A stretch of DNA of 64,000 bases from Streptomyces sp. CB02261 (lineage in GTDB: Bacteria > Actinomycetota > Actinomycetes > Streptomycetales > Streptomycetaceae). Under the pieces are notes generated by a model, which was given only the letters and a program-made list of their open reading frames with translations, made no database searches and had not been told where the DNA came from. The stretch is taken from NCBI RefSeq assembly GCF_001905665.1, contig NZ_LIVX01000005.1, forward strand, positions 272,134 to 336,133, written 5' to 3'. Shown here piece after piece: positions 41,956-52,141 of this stretch. A program made the position numbers and the translations under genes. Each line of letters begins with the position of its first letter. Position 1 is the stretch's first letter.

Positions 41956-42050
41956 CGCGACCGCGCCTCCGGAGAACAGAAGGAGCCGCGGCGTCACTTG
42001 GGTGTCAGAAGGAAGTAGCCGCAGCAGGGCGCATCGGAGGCGCGGTCGCG
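41956..42050 (-). ncRNA. candidate structured RNA upstream of the TROVE gene
   Basis: A 95-base element closed by a perfect 16-bp inverted repeat (41956-41971 with 42035-42050) and containing a nested stem GCGGC/GCCGC (41988-41992 with 42018-42022) and an ACTT/AAGT pair inside. Strand is inferred from the adjacent minus-strand TROVE gene. It lacks the tRNA-like module of the RNAs at 59924-60187. It could be a non-tRNA-like Y RNA, a leader hairpin, or a terminator of the upstream GH1 gene. Confidence 0.4.
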
Positions 42051-42096
42051 ACGCCAAAGCTACGCGGACCGCCGGAAGCGCACCAGCGATTAAACG

Positions 42097-42138
42097 GCCG
42101 ACACCGTCACTCCACGGGCCGACACCGTCACTCCACGG
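42097..42138. repeat. tandem 21-bp repeat, two copies
   Basis: 42097-42117 and 42118-42138 are identical, in the non-coding gap between GH1 and the TROVE upstream element. Confidence 0.75.
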
Positions 42139-42165
42139 AAACGGCCGCCACCGCCACCCCGCACG

Positions 42166-43587
<1,422 letters not shown>

Positions 43588-43639
43588 GGGTGCTCCTGAG
43601 GCTGGAGGGAGACAGGTCGGGGGAGGCGCGGGCGTGAGG

Positions 43640-43673
43640 ACGGCCCGGACGCCGTCGCGGGCGTCCGGGCCGT
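43640..43673 (-). terminator. terminator after the DUF1996 gene
   Basis: 14-bp inverted repeat (43640-43653 with 43660-43673), 6-base loop, just past the DUF1996 stop. Confidence 0.8.
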
Positions 43674-43687
43674 GCGGGGACGAAGGG

Positions 43688-44779
43688 TCAGGGGAGACGG
43701 TGGTCCGCGTTCAGCACGGTCCCGCGTTCGGGGCGGTACAGGTCGAAGCCCCGTGTGTCGCACTGCAGGCCGCCGACGATGCAGTGGTCGACCAGGGCCT
43801 TGAGGGTGCGCTCCTCCCACGCGTTGAAGAAGTCGTAGTGGAAGGAGTAGCCGCGGCCGCTGGCCAGGCGGACCTGGCTCATGTCGCCGTTCACCGGCCA
43901 CGCCATCTTGAACTCGATCATCGGCAGGGCGACGGGGTGGGAGGCCGGGCACATGTTGTCGTTGGTGCCGGGCTTGACGACCGGGTAGGCCATGTGGCTC
44001 TTGTGGTCGGGGGTGTCGAGGTACAGGCCGTTCCAGCAGCTGGGGGCCTGCATCCGCAGGTTGAGCTGCACGTCGGGCCGGCTGGGACAGCTCGCCGGGA
44101 TGTCGGTGTTGAAGAAGCTGTCACCGCATTCCCAGCCCTCGACGAACCCCTTGTGGGCCCGGAACTCCTGGGCGCTCTGCATCGGGTTGCCGACGACGAA
44201 CCGCAGCCCCTTGGGGAAGGGCCGCACGCTCCGGTAGTCGGTCACGCCCGCCTTGTAGTAGATGACCTGCGGGCCCACGGGCAGGATCTTCTGGTCGCCC
44301 TTGTACAGCGAGGGCATCCAGTACGCGGAGGCGTCGGCGGGCGCCTTGCAGGTGGTGTTCCCTCCGTAGAGCGAGCCGGTGGTGCTGGCGGCGTTGGTGG
44401 AGGTGTTGCCCATGAACGTGTGGTCGTGGGACTTGCCGAACTGGCCCGGGTAGACGATCGGGTCGTCCGGCGCGGTGTGGGTGACGGAGCAGCCGGCCTG
44501 GAACTCGTGGTGGTAGGCCGGGGGCGGGGTGGCCGTGGACGGTGTCACCCCCGTGACCTGGGGTACGGCCGGGATGTAGCCGTCCCCGTCGGGGTCGTCG
44601 CCCGACGCCTGCGTGGACGCGGCCATGACGTGCCCGCTGTGCGCGCCGGCGGCGACGGCGGCGGGCGGGGCGCTGTTGTCCGTGTCCGCGGCGGAGGCCA
44701 TCGTGCCGACGCCGAGGACGCTCGCGAGGAGGGCTGTGCCGACGAGGAGTGCGGGGAGCCGTTTCGGACTCGATCTCAT
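43688..44779 (-). CDS. secreted DUF1996 protein
   Basis: A 363-residue exported protein with signal peptide (about 10-30). The DUF1996 core starts near 'QAGCSVTHTAPDDPIVYPGQFGKSHDHTFMGN', with further conserved His/Asp and paired Cys ('CWNGLYLDTPDHKSHMAYP', 'CPASHPVALPMIEFKMAWP'). This His-rich domain occurs mainly in fungi and actinobacteria next to carbohydrate-active genes and often carries extra CBMs; its catalytic role is not established. The ATG at 44779 follows AGGAG. It probably belongs to the glucan-degradation block. An inverted repeat at 44806-44821 may be its operator. Confidence 0.85.
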   Translation of the reverse strand: MRSSPKRLPALLVGTALLASVLGVGTMASAADTDNSAPPAAVAAGAHSGHVMAASTQASGDDPDGDGYIPAVPQVTGVTPSTATPPPAYHHEFQAGCSVTHTAPDDPIVYPGQFGKSHDHTFMGNTSTNAASTTGSLYGGNTTCKAPADASAYWMPSLYKGDQKILPVGPQVIYYKAGVTDYRSVRPFPKGLRFVVGNPMQSAQEFRAHKGFVEGWECGDSFFNTDIPASCPSRPDVQLNLRMQAPSCWNGLYLDTPDHKSHMAYPVVKPGTNDNMCPASHPVALPMIEFKMAWPVNGDMSQVRLASGRGYSFHYDFFNAWEERTLKALVDHCIVGGLQCDTRGFDLYRPERGTVLNADHRLP

Positions 44780-44805
44780 GGGGATCTCCTGCCCATGGGG
44801 ATGGT

Positions 44806-44821
44806 TTCGCGTGGACGCGAA
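44806..44821. promoter_or_regulatory. inverted repeat upstream of the DUF1996 gene
   Basis: TTCGCGT-GG-ACGCGAA, 7-bp arms, 27 bases before the start codon; candidate operator. It is overlapped by a second pair CGCGTGG (44808-44814) / CCACGCG (44826-44832). Confidence 0.4.
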
Positions 44822-44865
44822 CGCGCCACGCGACTGAGGTGAGGGGTTCCCGTGCGGTGGTGCCG

Positions 44866-44899
44866 GGGTGGCGGGGCCGAGCGGCGGGCCCCGCCACCC
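44866..44899 (-). terminator. terminator after the discoidin/GH gene
   Basis: 13-bp inverted repeat (44866-44878 with 44887-44899), 8-base loop, 20 bases beyond the stop of the gene at 44919. Confidence 0.78.
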
Positions 44900-44918
44900 G
44901 TCCTGGGGGTCCGGCTCG

Positions 44919-47102
44919 TCAGCTGTAGACGCCGAACTCGTGGAGCGAGTAGCCCCAGCCGGTGCCGCGCGCGGTGAGCTGGAGCTTGACGTACCGGGCG
45001 GTGGTGGCGGGCTCGATGGTGTCGATGTCGCCGTTGCCCGTGGTGGTGGTGTGGACGGTCCGCCAGGTCGTGCCGTTGTCCGAGACCTGGACCTCGTAGG
45101 CGCGGGCGTAGGCCGGGTCCCAGACGAGCTGCACGGTGCGGATGGGCTTGGACGCGCCGAGGTCGACCTGGATCCACTGCGGGTCGCTCCAGTCGCTGGC
45201 CCAGCGGGTGGAGGTGTTGCCGTCGGTGGCGTTGGAGGCGGGGCAGGGGCAGTCGCCGTAGGAGGCCTGGGCGGAGGAGGCGGTGGTGGGCCTGTTCAGC
45301 GCGATGTTCGTGCCGGTGACGGGCGGGGCGACGACCTTGACGGACTTCGTCTCGATGCCGGCGTTGCCGCGGCCGTCCTCGGCCTGGATGTAGACCTTCC
45401 ACACGCCGAGCTTCTCGGGTGCGGTGACGGCGAAGGTGCCGTTGCCCAGGGAGCGGTACTGCGCGTCGACGAGGCGCTTGTCGCCGTTGGCGTAGTTTCC
45501 GCTGAGGTAGATCTTGGGCGTGATCGGGTCGCCGTCGGGGTCACGGATGTCGGCGCGGACCGTGAACTCACGTCCCGCCGGGGCCGCGGAGGCCGGGCTG
45601 ACGGTCATGTTCGTGATGACCGGAGGGGTGTTGTCGCCGGCGGTGGAGCCGGTGTACGCCTTCTTGACGGCGTAGTACGACAGTCGCTTCAGCCCGTCGG
45701 GCACGAGGTTGAACCAGACGCCGCCGAAGTCGTGCTCGAGGCCGTAGTGGAAGAGGGTGGCGCCGAGGGCGACGCCCCGGTGGCCGGTGACGCAGCCCCA
45801 GCCCGTGGTGTAGCCGTCGGCCTTCTGGACGTCGGTCGGCTCGTCCGGGATGCCGTTGACGTCGTCGGGGACCTCCCACTCGCCGGCGGGGCCGCCCTCG
45901 GTGACGACGTACGGCTTGTCGTAGCCGCCGTCGATCCAGTCCTGGCGCACCTTGCAGAGGTTGCCGTAGGAGTTCATCGAGTACAGGTCGAGGTCGGGGG
46001 CGTTGCGCTTGTAGTACGGCCAGGCACCGGTCCACGCGTCCGTGGAGGTCACGGGGTGGTCGGGGTCGATCGAGTGGATCTTCTTGGCGACGTCGTTGAC
46101 GAAGGTCGTGTACGCGTTGCGCTGGGCCTCCAGTTCGGTCCCGCCGTAGCAGTTCTGCAGACCGAGGACGGACTCGTTGCCGACGTTCCACATCAGCGTC
46201 GCCGGGTGGGACTTGTAGGTGTCGACCCACTTCGCGAACTCGGTGAGCATGGTGTTCTTGTACGTCGTGTCGGTGACGTAGTTGACGCAGCCGCCGGAGC
46301 CGGGGCCGCCGCCGGGCTGGAGCCAGAAGCCGTTCATCACCTTGAGGCCGTTGGCGGCCGCGGCGTCGAGCAGCGGCTTGCTGGAGGCGTCCGTCCCCCA
46401 GGTCCGGACGGTGTTGACGCCCATGGACTTCAGGTCCGGCATGTAGCGGGGGGCGTCGGCCATCGCCGGGCCCCAGGTGAGGCCCTTCACGGTGTACGGC
46501 TGCCCGCCGACGGTCAGCTGCCAGTTGCCCTGCGAGCCGGTCACCTTGACCGCGCCGCCGGGGCCGGGCTGCGTGGTGCCGCCGCCGTAGACCCGGAACT
46601 CCCAAAGCGAGTAGCCGTAGCCGGTGCCCCGGGTGATGCCCTGGAGGCGCACGTAGCGGCCGGTGCCGGTGACCGCGAGCTCGTCGGTCCCTCCGTCGCC
46701 GGCCGTCACCGACTTGACGGTGCGCCAGTCGGTGCCGTTGTCGGAGAGCTGGATGTCGTACGCCTTGCCGTACGCGCCCTCCCAGTTCAGGACGACGCGG
46801 CTGATGTTCGTGCTGCTGCCCAGGTCGACCTGGATCCACTGGGCGTCGGTCCACTGGCTCGCCCAGCGGGTTCCGGTGAGGTCGCCGTCGACGGCGGCGG
46901 CCGGGGACCAGGCGGCGCCCTCGCTCGACGAGGCGGTGGCGGGCTTCCCCTGGGAGAGGAGGGTCTCCGCCGCGGTGGCGGGGGCGGAGGTCAGCAGGGT
47001 GGCGGAGGTGGCCAGCAGGGCACCGAGAGAGATGAGGGAACCCGTGGTGCGGGCGCGCTTGCGGACGCGCCTTCGTGTCGTCGGGTCGGTGATCGCGGTC
47101 AT
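44919..47102 (-). CDS. secreted glycosidase (GH2/GH5-like barrel) with two discoidin CBMs
   Basis: A 727-residue exported enzyme: signal peptide (about 18-45), N-terminal F5/8-type C (CBM32-like) domain (about 48-175), a (beta/alpha)8 barrel (about 190-510) with acid/base Glu in 'WNVGNES' (about 310) and nucleophile Glu in 'VVTEGGP' (about 402), an Ig-like domain (about 515-600) and a C-terminal F5/8 domain (about 605-727). Clan A glycosidase of a GH2/GH5-like family; exact family and substrate are not resolved, but context suggests beta-glucan or mannan. The N-terminal discoidin domain is near-identical in layout to that of the GH55-like gene upstream. ATG 47102 follows AGGAG. Confidence 0.82.
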   Translation of the reverse strand: MTAITDPTTRRRVRKRARTTGSLISLGALLATSATLLTSAPATAAETLLSQGKPATASSSEGAAWSPAAAVDGDLTGTRWASQWTDAQWIQVDLGSSTNISRVVLNWEGAYGKAYDIQLSDNGTDWRTVKSVTAGDGGTDELAVTGTGRYVRLQGITRGTGYGYSLWEFRVYGGGTTQPGPGGAVKVTGSQGNWQLTVGGQPYTVKGLTWGPAMADAPRYMPDLKSMGVNTVRTWGTDASSKPLLDAAAANGLKVMNGFWLQPGGGPGSGGCVNYVTDTTYKNTMLTEFAKWVDTYKSHPATLMWNVGNESVLGLQNCYGGTELEAQRNAYTTFVNDVAKKIHSIDPDHPVTSTDAWTGAWPYYKRNAPDLDLYSMNSYGNLCKVRQDWIDGGYDKPYVVTEGGPAGEWEVPDDVNGIPDEPTDVQKADGYTTGWGCVTGHRGVALGATLFHYGLEHDFGGVWFNLVPDGLKRLSYYAVKKAYTGSTAGDNTPPVITNMTVSPASAAPAGREFTVRADIRDPDGDPITPKIYLSGNYANGDKRLVDAQYRSLGNGTFAVTAPEKLGVWKVYIQAEDGRGNAGIETKSVKVVAPPVTGTNIALNRPTTASSAQASYGDCPCPASNATDGNTSTRWASDWSDPQWIQVDLGASKPIRTVQLVWDPAYARAYEVQVSDNGTTWRTVHTTTTGNGDIDTIEPATTARYVKLQLTARGTGWGYSLHEFGVYS

Positions 47103-47188
47103 TGCGGCTCCTGGACGGACAACGGGGAGGGGATGGCCTTCCGGGCGGCGCAGCGGGGACACGAGTGCCGCCCGGAAGGAGTGGGGGG

Positions 47189-47221
47189 CCGGGACGCGCC
47201 GTGGTCAGCGGCGCGTCCCGG
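47189..47221 (-). terminator. terminator after the GH55-like gene
   Basis: 13-bp perfect inverted repeat (47189-47201 with 47209-47221), 7-base loop, directly past the stop at 47229. Confidence 0.82.
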
Positions 47222-47228
47222 ACGCGTG

Positions 47229-49424
47229 TCAGGGGAAGGAGACGACGGTGGACGGCACGGTCGAGGTGCCGGCGGGGATGGTGGACGCCCCGGTGTCGTT
47301 GATGACGTGGTTGTAGTGGCCCATCCCGCCGAGGGACACCACCAGGAGGCTGTGGAACTTCACGCCCGGCTTGACGGGTGCCTTGAAGCCGTGGTCCTGG
47401 ACGATGGTCGGGTCCACGTTGTAGTTGCAGTAGCTGCCGAGTCCCCACGCCTCGTGGGTGTTCACCGAGTCGTCGACGCGGTAGGCGGCGTACCCCTTCG
47501 TCGTGCCGTTCTGGATGGCGGCCTGGTTGGGGGCGTCGTACGCCTTCTCGTTCTGGTAGAAGATCGTGCGGCCGCGCTCGCCGTACCACTCGACGTCGTA
47601 CTTGTTGAAGTGCTCGACGAACAGGCCGGTTGCGAGGACGTCGTCGCCGTTGACGCGGACGCCGTAGTCGGCGCGGTTGGTCTCCCAGCCCCAGCCCTCG
47701 CCGTGGTCGGCGCGCCACACCCAGGTGTGGTCGACGATGGCGTCGTCGCTGTTGACGACCATGCTGGTGGTGGCCTTGCCCGCGCCGGCGCCGCCGATGC
47801 GGATGTACACGTCCTGCACGGTGGTGGGGTTGGCGGCGTGGTCGGCGCCGGCGCCCTGGGGCCCGATCTCCAGCAGCGTCGGGGAGTTGACCGGCCCGGC
47901 GTCGATGAGGAAGCCGGCGAGCCGGACGCCGTCGACGTCGGCGACCCTCATCGCGGTGACGCCGTTGTCCGGGATGATCGTCGCGAGGCCGAGGCCGAGC
48001 ACGATGGTGTTGGCGCGGTTCACGTTGATGGTCTGGTCGACGTGGTAGACGCCGGGCGTGAACAGCAGGTGCAGGCCCTGGTCGAGTGCCTGGTTGATGG
48101 TGGCGGCGGTGGTGCCGGGCTTGACCACGTAGAACTGGTTCAGCGGGATGGACTCACCCTGGGGGGTGCCGTTCGCCCAGCTGGTGCCACGGGCGTTGAC
48201 CCGCTTGGCGGGCGCGAACACCTTGTACTCGTTGCCGTCGAGGTAGAGGTACGGCTTCTCGCGGGAGATGGGCGTCGTGTCGAGCGTGGTGTAGCGGGGC
48301 TCGGGGAACGCGTTGGCCGGTGCGCCCTGGACGCCCGAGAAGGTCTGGTTCCAGACGCTGTTGGACCAGCCGCCGATGGAGCTGTCCCGGGTGTACCACT
48401 GTTGCTGCGAGTAGTTGCCGACCAGGCCGTCGATCTTCGAGTCGGCGATGTAGCCGCCGCTGGCCCAGCCGTAGCCGTTCGGCGCGAGGTTGAGCCCGCC
48501 CTTGACGTGCATGCGGCGGAACGAGGAGGCCTGCGAGACCGCCCACCGGTTGGTGCCGTTGACCGGGTTGAGGGTCAGACCCTCCGCGCCGCGCCAGAAG
48601 TTCTGGGTGGCGTTGCCGTTGAACCAGCCCGCGTCGACGGTCACGTCCCCGTTGATGGTGGTGTCGCCGGGGCGCAGCCCGAGACCGGCGATCTGGGTGT
48701 AGAAGCCGATCTGCGCGTTGAGGTTGTTGTACGTACCGGGCTTGAAGAGGAAGGCGTGCCGCCCGGAGCCGAACTGGGCCGACTCCTGCTGCTGGAAGAC
48801 CTGGTCCAGCTTGGTCTGTATACCGGGCGTGGACGGGTCGAAGACGTGGACGTTGGGGCCGAGGTCGCCGCCGCCGGGGAGGGTCGGGCCGCTGCCGTCG
48901 GTGCTGCCGTAGACCTGGAACTCCCAGAGCGAGAAGCCGTATCCGGTGCCCCGGGTGAGGCCGTTCATACGGATGTAGCGGCCGGTTCCGGAAAGGGTGA
49001 CCTCGTCCGTGCCGCCGTCGCCGGCGCCGACGGCGGTGACGGTCCGCCAGTCGGTGCCGTTCTCGGAGGCCTGGATCTGGTAGCTCTTGCCGTAGGCGCC
49101 TTCCCAGGTCAGGACGGCGCGGCTGAGCGTGGCGCTCTTGCCGAGGTCGACCTGAAGCCACTGGGAGTCCTGCCAGGAGCTGGCCCAGCGGGTGCCGGTG
49201 AGGTTGCCGTCGACCGCGGCGCTCGCCGCGAAGGCGGGTCCCTCGGTGGAGGAGGCGGTGGCCGTCTTCCCCTGGGAGAGCAGGGTGGGGGCGGCCTGTG
49301 CCGTCGTCGCCGGGGCCAGGGCGAGCAGGCTGCCGGCCAGGGACGAGACGAGTGCGCCGACGGTGGCCCGTCGGACGGCTGAGGCGGGTCGCCGGAAGGC
49401 CGGCGGGGACCCGAGGGAGGACAT
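47229..49424 (-). CDS. secreted GH55-like exo-beta-1,3-glucanase with discoidin CBM
   Basis: A 731-residue exported protein: signal peptide (about 18-45), F5/8-type C domain (about 48-175), then a tandem right-handed beta-helix of about 540 residues. The stretch 'HAFLFKPGTYNNLNAQIG', 'GFLIDAGPVNSPTLLEIG' and 'TGLFVEHFNKYDVEWYGERG' match the pectate-lyase-like GH55 laminarinases of Streptomyces, which release glucose from beta-1,3-glucan; the catalytic Glu should lie in the last motif (about residues 600-615). Start ATG 49424 has AGAGGAG 4 bases upstream. A 14-bp palindrome at 49456-49469 sits over its promoter. Confidence 0.72.
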   Translation of the reverse strand: MSSLGSPPAFRRPASAVRRATVGALVSSLAGSLLALAPATTAQAAPTLLSQGKTATASSTEGPAFAASAAVDGNLTGTRWASSWQDSQWLQVDLGKSATLSRAVLTWEGAYGKSYQIQASENGTDWRTVTAVGAGDGGTDEVTLSGTGRYIRMNGLTRGTGYGFSLWEFQVYGSTDGSGPTLPGGGDLGPNVHVFDPSTPGIQTKLDQVFQQQESAQFGSGRHAFLFKPGTYNNLNAQIGFYTQIAGLGLRPGDTTINGDVTVDAGWFNGNATQNFWRGAEGLTLNPVNGTNRWAVSQASSFRRMHVKGGLNLAPNGYGWASGGYIADSKIDGLVGNYSQQQWYTRDSSIGGWSNSVWNQTFSGVQGAPANAFPEPRYTTLDTTPISREKPYLYLDGNEYKVFAPAKRVNARGTSWANGTPQGESIPLNQFYVVKPGTTAATINQALDQGLHLLFTPGVYHVDQTINVNRANTIVLGLGLATIIPDNGVTAMRVADVDGVRLAGFLIDAGPVNSPTLLEIGPQGAGADHAANPTTVQDVYIRIGGAGAGKATTSMVVNSDDAIVDHTWVWRADHGEGWGWETNRADYGVRVNGDDVLATGLFVEHFNKYDVEWYGERGRTIFYQNEKAYDAPNQAAIQNGTTKGYAAYRVDDSVNTHEAWGLGSYCNYNVDPTIVQDHGFKAPVKPGVKFHSLLVVSLGGMGHYNHVINDTGASTIPAGTSTVPSTVVSFP

Positions 49425-49455
49425 GGGTCTCCTCTGGATACATGGGGGATACGTG

Positions 49456-49469
49456 GGAGAGCGCTCTCC
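49456..49469. promoter_or_regulatory. LacI-type operator
   Basis: Perfect 14-bp palindrome GGAGAGCGCTCTCC, close to the CebR-type consensus (GGGAGCGCTCCC) of Streptomyces. It lies 32 bases before the GH55-like start and 146 bases before the LacI start. Confidence 0.7.
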
Positions 49470-49614
49470 GGAAACCTTGCCCCTGGGGCGAGTTGACGGT
49501 CAAGGCGTATGACACGACTTTTCTTTTGGCTTTCATTAAGTGTCGACGCCAACGGCTTCGGGCCATCCATGGACTGTCCTCACACCGGACACACGGCACC
49601 GTTAAAGTGCGCTG

Positions 49615-50634
49615 GTGGGGAATCGAGGACCGACACTGGAAGACGTCGCACGCGAGGCGGGGGTATCGCGCGCGACCGTGTCCCGCGTCGTCAACGGCGT
49701 GCGCAACGTCGACCCCGACATCCAGCGCACCGTCCGCGACGCCATCGCCCGCACCGGCTACACGCCCAACCAGGCCGCGCGTTCCCTCGTGACACGCCGC
49801 ACCGGAACCGTCGCCCTCGTGCTCTCCGCGACCGGCAGCGCCTTCGCCGCCCGGGTGTTCTCCGACCCGTTCTTCGGCCGGGTCGTGGACGGCGTCCTGC
49901 CCGTCCTCCGCGAGCGCGCGATCCAGCCGGTGATGCTCGTCGCCGAGTCGGAGCCGGCCAGGACCCAGCTCGTCGAGTACCTCCGGCAGGGAGGCGCCGA
50001 CGGCGCCCTGGTGGTGCCGCTCGACGACGAGGACCCGCTGCCGGCGATGCTCGTGGCAGCGGGTCTCCCCACCGTGCTGTTCGGCCGCCCCCGTGACGGC
50101 GAACGCTGCGCATTCGTCGACCTCGACAACGCCGCGGGCGCCCGCCTCGCGGCCGAGCACCTGTGGGCCACCGGCCGGCGACGCCCCGCCACCATCGCCG
50201 CACCGGTCACCGCGCCCACGGCGCGAGAACGCCTGGACGCCTTCCGGGAGGCACTCGCCGCCCACGGGGTGACGTCGGTCCCCGTCGTCCGGGGCCGGTT
50301 CACCGTCGACAGCGGCAGGGCCGCCATGGCGAGGCTGCTCAGGGACCACCCGGTGATCGACGCGGTGTTCGCCGCGAACGACCTGATGGCCCAGGGCGCC
50401 TGCGAGCACCTGCGCGAACAGGGCATCGCCGTCCCCGGCACCGTGGCCGTCGTGGGCTTCGACGACTCGGTGGCCGCGCGCGACGCCCGGCCCCGGCTGA
50501 CCACCGTGCGCCAGCCGGTGGAGCGCATGGCGGCGACCATGGCGGAACTCCTGATCGAGCAGCTCGACGGCGGCCGCACCGACTCCGCGTCGAAGATCTT
50601 CGAGCCGCTCCTCGTCGTACGCGACACCACCTGA
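49615..50634 (+). CDS. LacI-family regulator of the glucan block
   Basis: A 339-residue repressor: HTH 'LEDVAREAGVSRATVSRVVNG' region at residues about 7-27 with hinge to 62; ligand domain with 'DGALVVPLDDEDPLPAMLVAAG' and C-terminal 'VVGFDDSVAARDARPRLTTVRQP'. TAAAGT (49603-49608) lies 6 bases before the GTG, so a leaderless message is likely. Its divergent position and the CebR-like palindrome upstream of the GH55-like gene make regulation of the secreted glucanases likely; the inducer would be a gluco-oligosaccharide. This is inference. Confidence 0.9.
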   Translation: MGNRGPTLEDVAREAGVSRATVSRVVNGVRNVDPDIQRTVRDAIARTGYTPNQAARSLVTRRTGTVALVLSATGSAFAARVFSDPFFGRVVDGVLPVLRERAIQPVMLVAESEPARTQLVEYLRQGGADGALVVPLDDEDPLPAMLVAAGLPTVLFGRPRDGERCAFVDLDNAAGARLAAEHLWATGRRRPATIAAPVTAPTARERLDAFREALAAHGVTSVPVVRGRFTVDSGRAAMARLLRDHPVIDAVFAANDLMAQGACEHLREQGIAVPGTVAVVGFDDSVAARDARPRLTTVRQPVERMAATMAELLIEQLDGGRTDSASKIFEPLLVVRDTT

Positions 50635-50671
50635 CCCGCCGGGCGGCGGCGCTCACGGCGGGTCAGGTGGT
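50626..50671. terminator. bidirectional terminator overlapping the LacI stop
   Basis: 15-bp perfect inverted repeat (50626-50640 with 50657-50671), 16-base loop, between the convergent LacI and GH1 genes; the LacI stop codon lies in the left arm. Confidence 0.78.
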
Positions 50672-50687
50672 CACGACGGGGCGGAGG

Positions 50688-52085
50688 TCAGCCGGCGGTC
50701 GCCTCCCGATGGGCACGGACGATGTCCGCGTACCGGCGGCCGCTGGACTTCACCGTCCGGCGCTGCGTCGCGTAGTCGACGTGGACGAGGCCGAAGCGCT
50801 TGTCGTAGCCGTAGGCCCACTCGAAGTTGTCGAGCAGGGACCAGGCGTAGTACCCGGCGAGCGGGGCGCCCTTGCGCACGGCACGGGCACAGGCCGCGAG
50901 GTGCTGCTCCAGGTAGCGGGTGCGCTCCGGGTCGTGGACCTCGCCGTCGGGGCCGACCGTGTCGGGGAAGGCCGAGCCGTTCTCGGTGACGTACAGCTTC
51001 CGTACGCCGTAGTCCTCGGTGAGCCGCAGCAGGAAGGCCTCCAGGCCGCCCGCGTCGATCTGCCAGTCCATGCCGGTGCGCGGGACCTCGGGGAGGCGCA
51101 CCTCCCGGGCGTGCGGCACGGGGCCCGCCGGGTCGTCGGCGACCGTGACCGGGAAGTAGTAGTTCAGGCCGTGCCAGTCGAGCGGCGCGGCGATGGTCTC
51201 CAGGTCGCCCGCACGCTCGGGGAGTTCGACCCCGTACAGCTCGCGCATGTCGGCGGGGAAGCCGCGGCCGTAGACCGGGTCGAGCCACCAGCGGTTGGTG
51301 TGGCCGTCCATCCGGGCCGCGGCGGCGACGTCCTCGGGCCGGGTGGAGGCGGCCTCCACGGTGGAGTGGTTGGTGACCAGGCCGACCCGGGCACCGGGGG
51401 CGGCGGCGCGGATCGCCTGGGTGGCGAGGCCGTGCCCGAGCAGCAGGTGGTACGAGGCGCGCACGGCGGCCGTGACGTCGGTCAGGCCCGGGGCCATACG
51501 GCCCTCCAGATGCCCGATCCACCCCGAGCAGAGCGGCTCGTTGAGGGTGGCCCACCGGGTGACCCGGTCACCGAGCCGCTCCGCGACGACGGAGGCGTAC
51601 GCGGCGAGGTGCTCCGCGGTGGCCCGCTCGGTCCAGCCGCCGTGGCTGTCCCGGACCCGGTCCTGGAGGGCCTGCGGCAGGTCCCAGTGGTAGAGGGTGA
51701 CGGACGGGCTGATGCCGGCGTCGAGGAGGCCGTCGACGAGCCGGTCGTAGAAGTCGAGGCCGGCCTTGTTGACGGGCCCGTCGCCGCCGGGGACGACACG
51801 CGGCCAGGCGATGGACAGCCGGTAGGCGTCCGTGCCGAGGCCCTTCATCAGGGCGATGTCCTCGGGCCAGCGGTGGTAGTGGTCGCAGGCGACGTCACCG
51901 TGGTCGCCGTTGTCGATCGCGCCGGGCACGCGGGAGAAGGTGTCCCAGATGGAAGGGGCCCTGCCGTCCTCGGCGACGGCGCCCTCGATCTGATAGGCGG
52001 AGGTCGCCGTGCCCCACGAGAAGTCCGGAGGAAAGGCCTCCAGGTCGAGCGAGGCGAGGGCGTCGGCGTCGGTGGATTCGGGCAC
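50688..52085 (-). CDS. GH1 beta-glucosidase, transporter-linked
   Basis: A 465-residue cytoplasmic GH1 enzyme: 'FSWGTATSAYQIEGAV' opening, acid/base Glu in 'ATLNEPL' (about residue 182), nucleophile Glu in 'YVTENGSA' (about residue 366), 'WSLLDNFEWAYGYDKRFGL' near the end. It is the last gene of the SBP-permease-permease-GH1 operon, so it hydrolyses the disaccharide brought in by that importer. The GTG at 52085 (AAGAGG 7 bases upstream) is preferred; the long upstream frame is antisense to permease coding. About half identical in visible motifs to the GH1 at 42166. Confidence 0.94.
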   Translation of the reverse strand: MPESTDADALASLDLEAFPPDFSWGTATSAYQIEGAVAEDGRAPSIWDTFSRVPGAIDNGDHGDVACDHYHRWPEDIALMKGLGTDAYRLSIAWPRVVPGGDGPVNKAGLDFYDRLVDGLLDAGISPSVTLYHWDLPQALQDRVRDSHGGWTERATAEHLAAYASVVAERLGDRVTRWATLNEPLCSGWIGHLEGRMAPGLTDVTAAVRASYHLLLGHGLATQAIRAAAPGARVGLVTNHSTVEAASTRPEDVAAAARMDGHTNRWWLDPVYGRGFPADMRELYGVELPERAGDLETIAAPLDWHGLNYYFPVTVADDPAGPVPHAREVRLPEVPRTGMDWQIDAGGLEAFLLRLTEDYGVRKLYVTENGSAFPDTVGPDGEVHDPERTRYLEQHLAACARAVRKGAPLAGYYAWSLLDNFEWAYGYDKRFGLVHVDYATQRRTVKSSGRRYADIVRAHREATAG

Positions 52086-52141
52086 GGGGAACCTCTTCGT
52101 GTTCGGTGTGGAGAGGGGAGTCGTCGGTCCGGGGGAGGGCG

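Noticed and set aside
41956..42050. A cobalamin or c-di-AMP riboswitch
   Set aside because: Size and hairpin layout are suggestive but none of the conserved core motifs of these riboswitches could be recognised.
44868..49382. A 1504-codon plus-strand open frame opposite the discoidin enzymes
   Set aside because: Mirror frame of two strongly supported minus-strand genes; composition is Gly/Val/Arg-rich without domain motifs, a usual effect of high GC.
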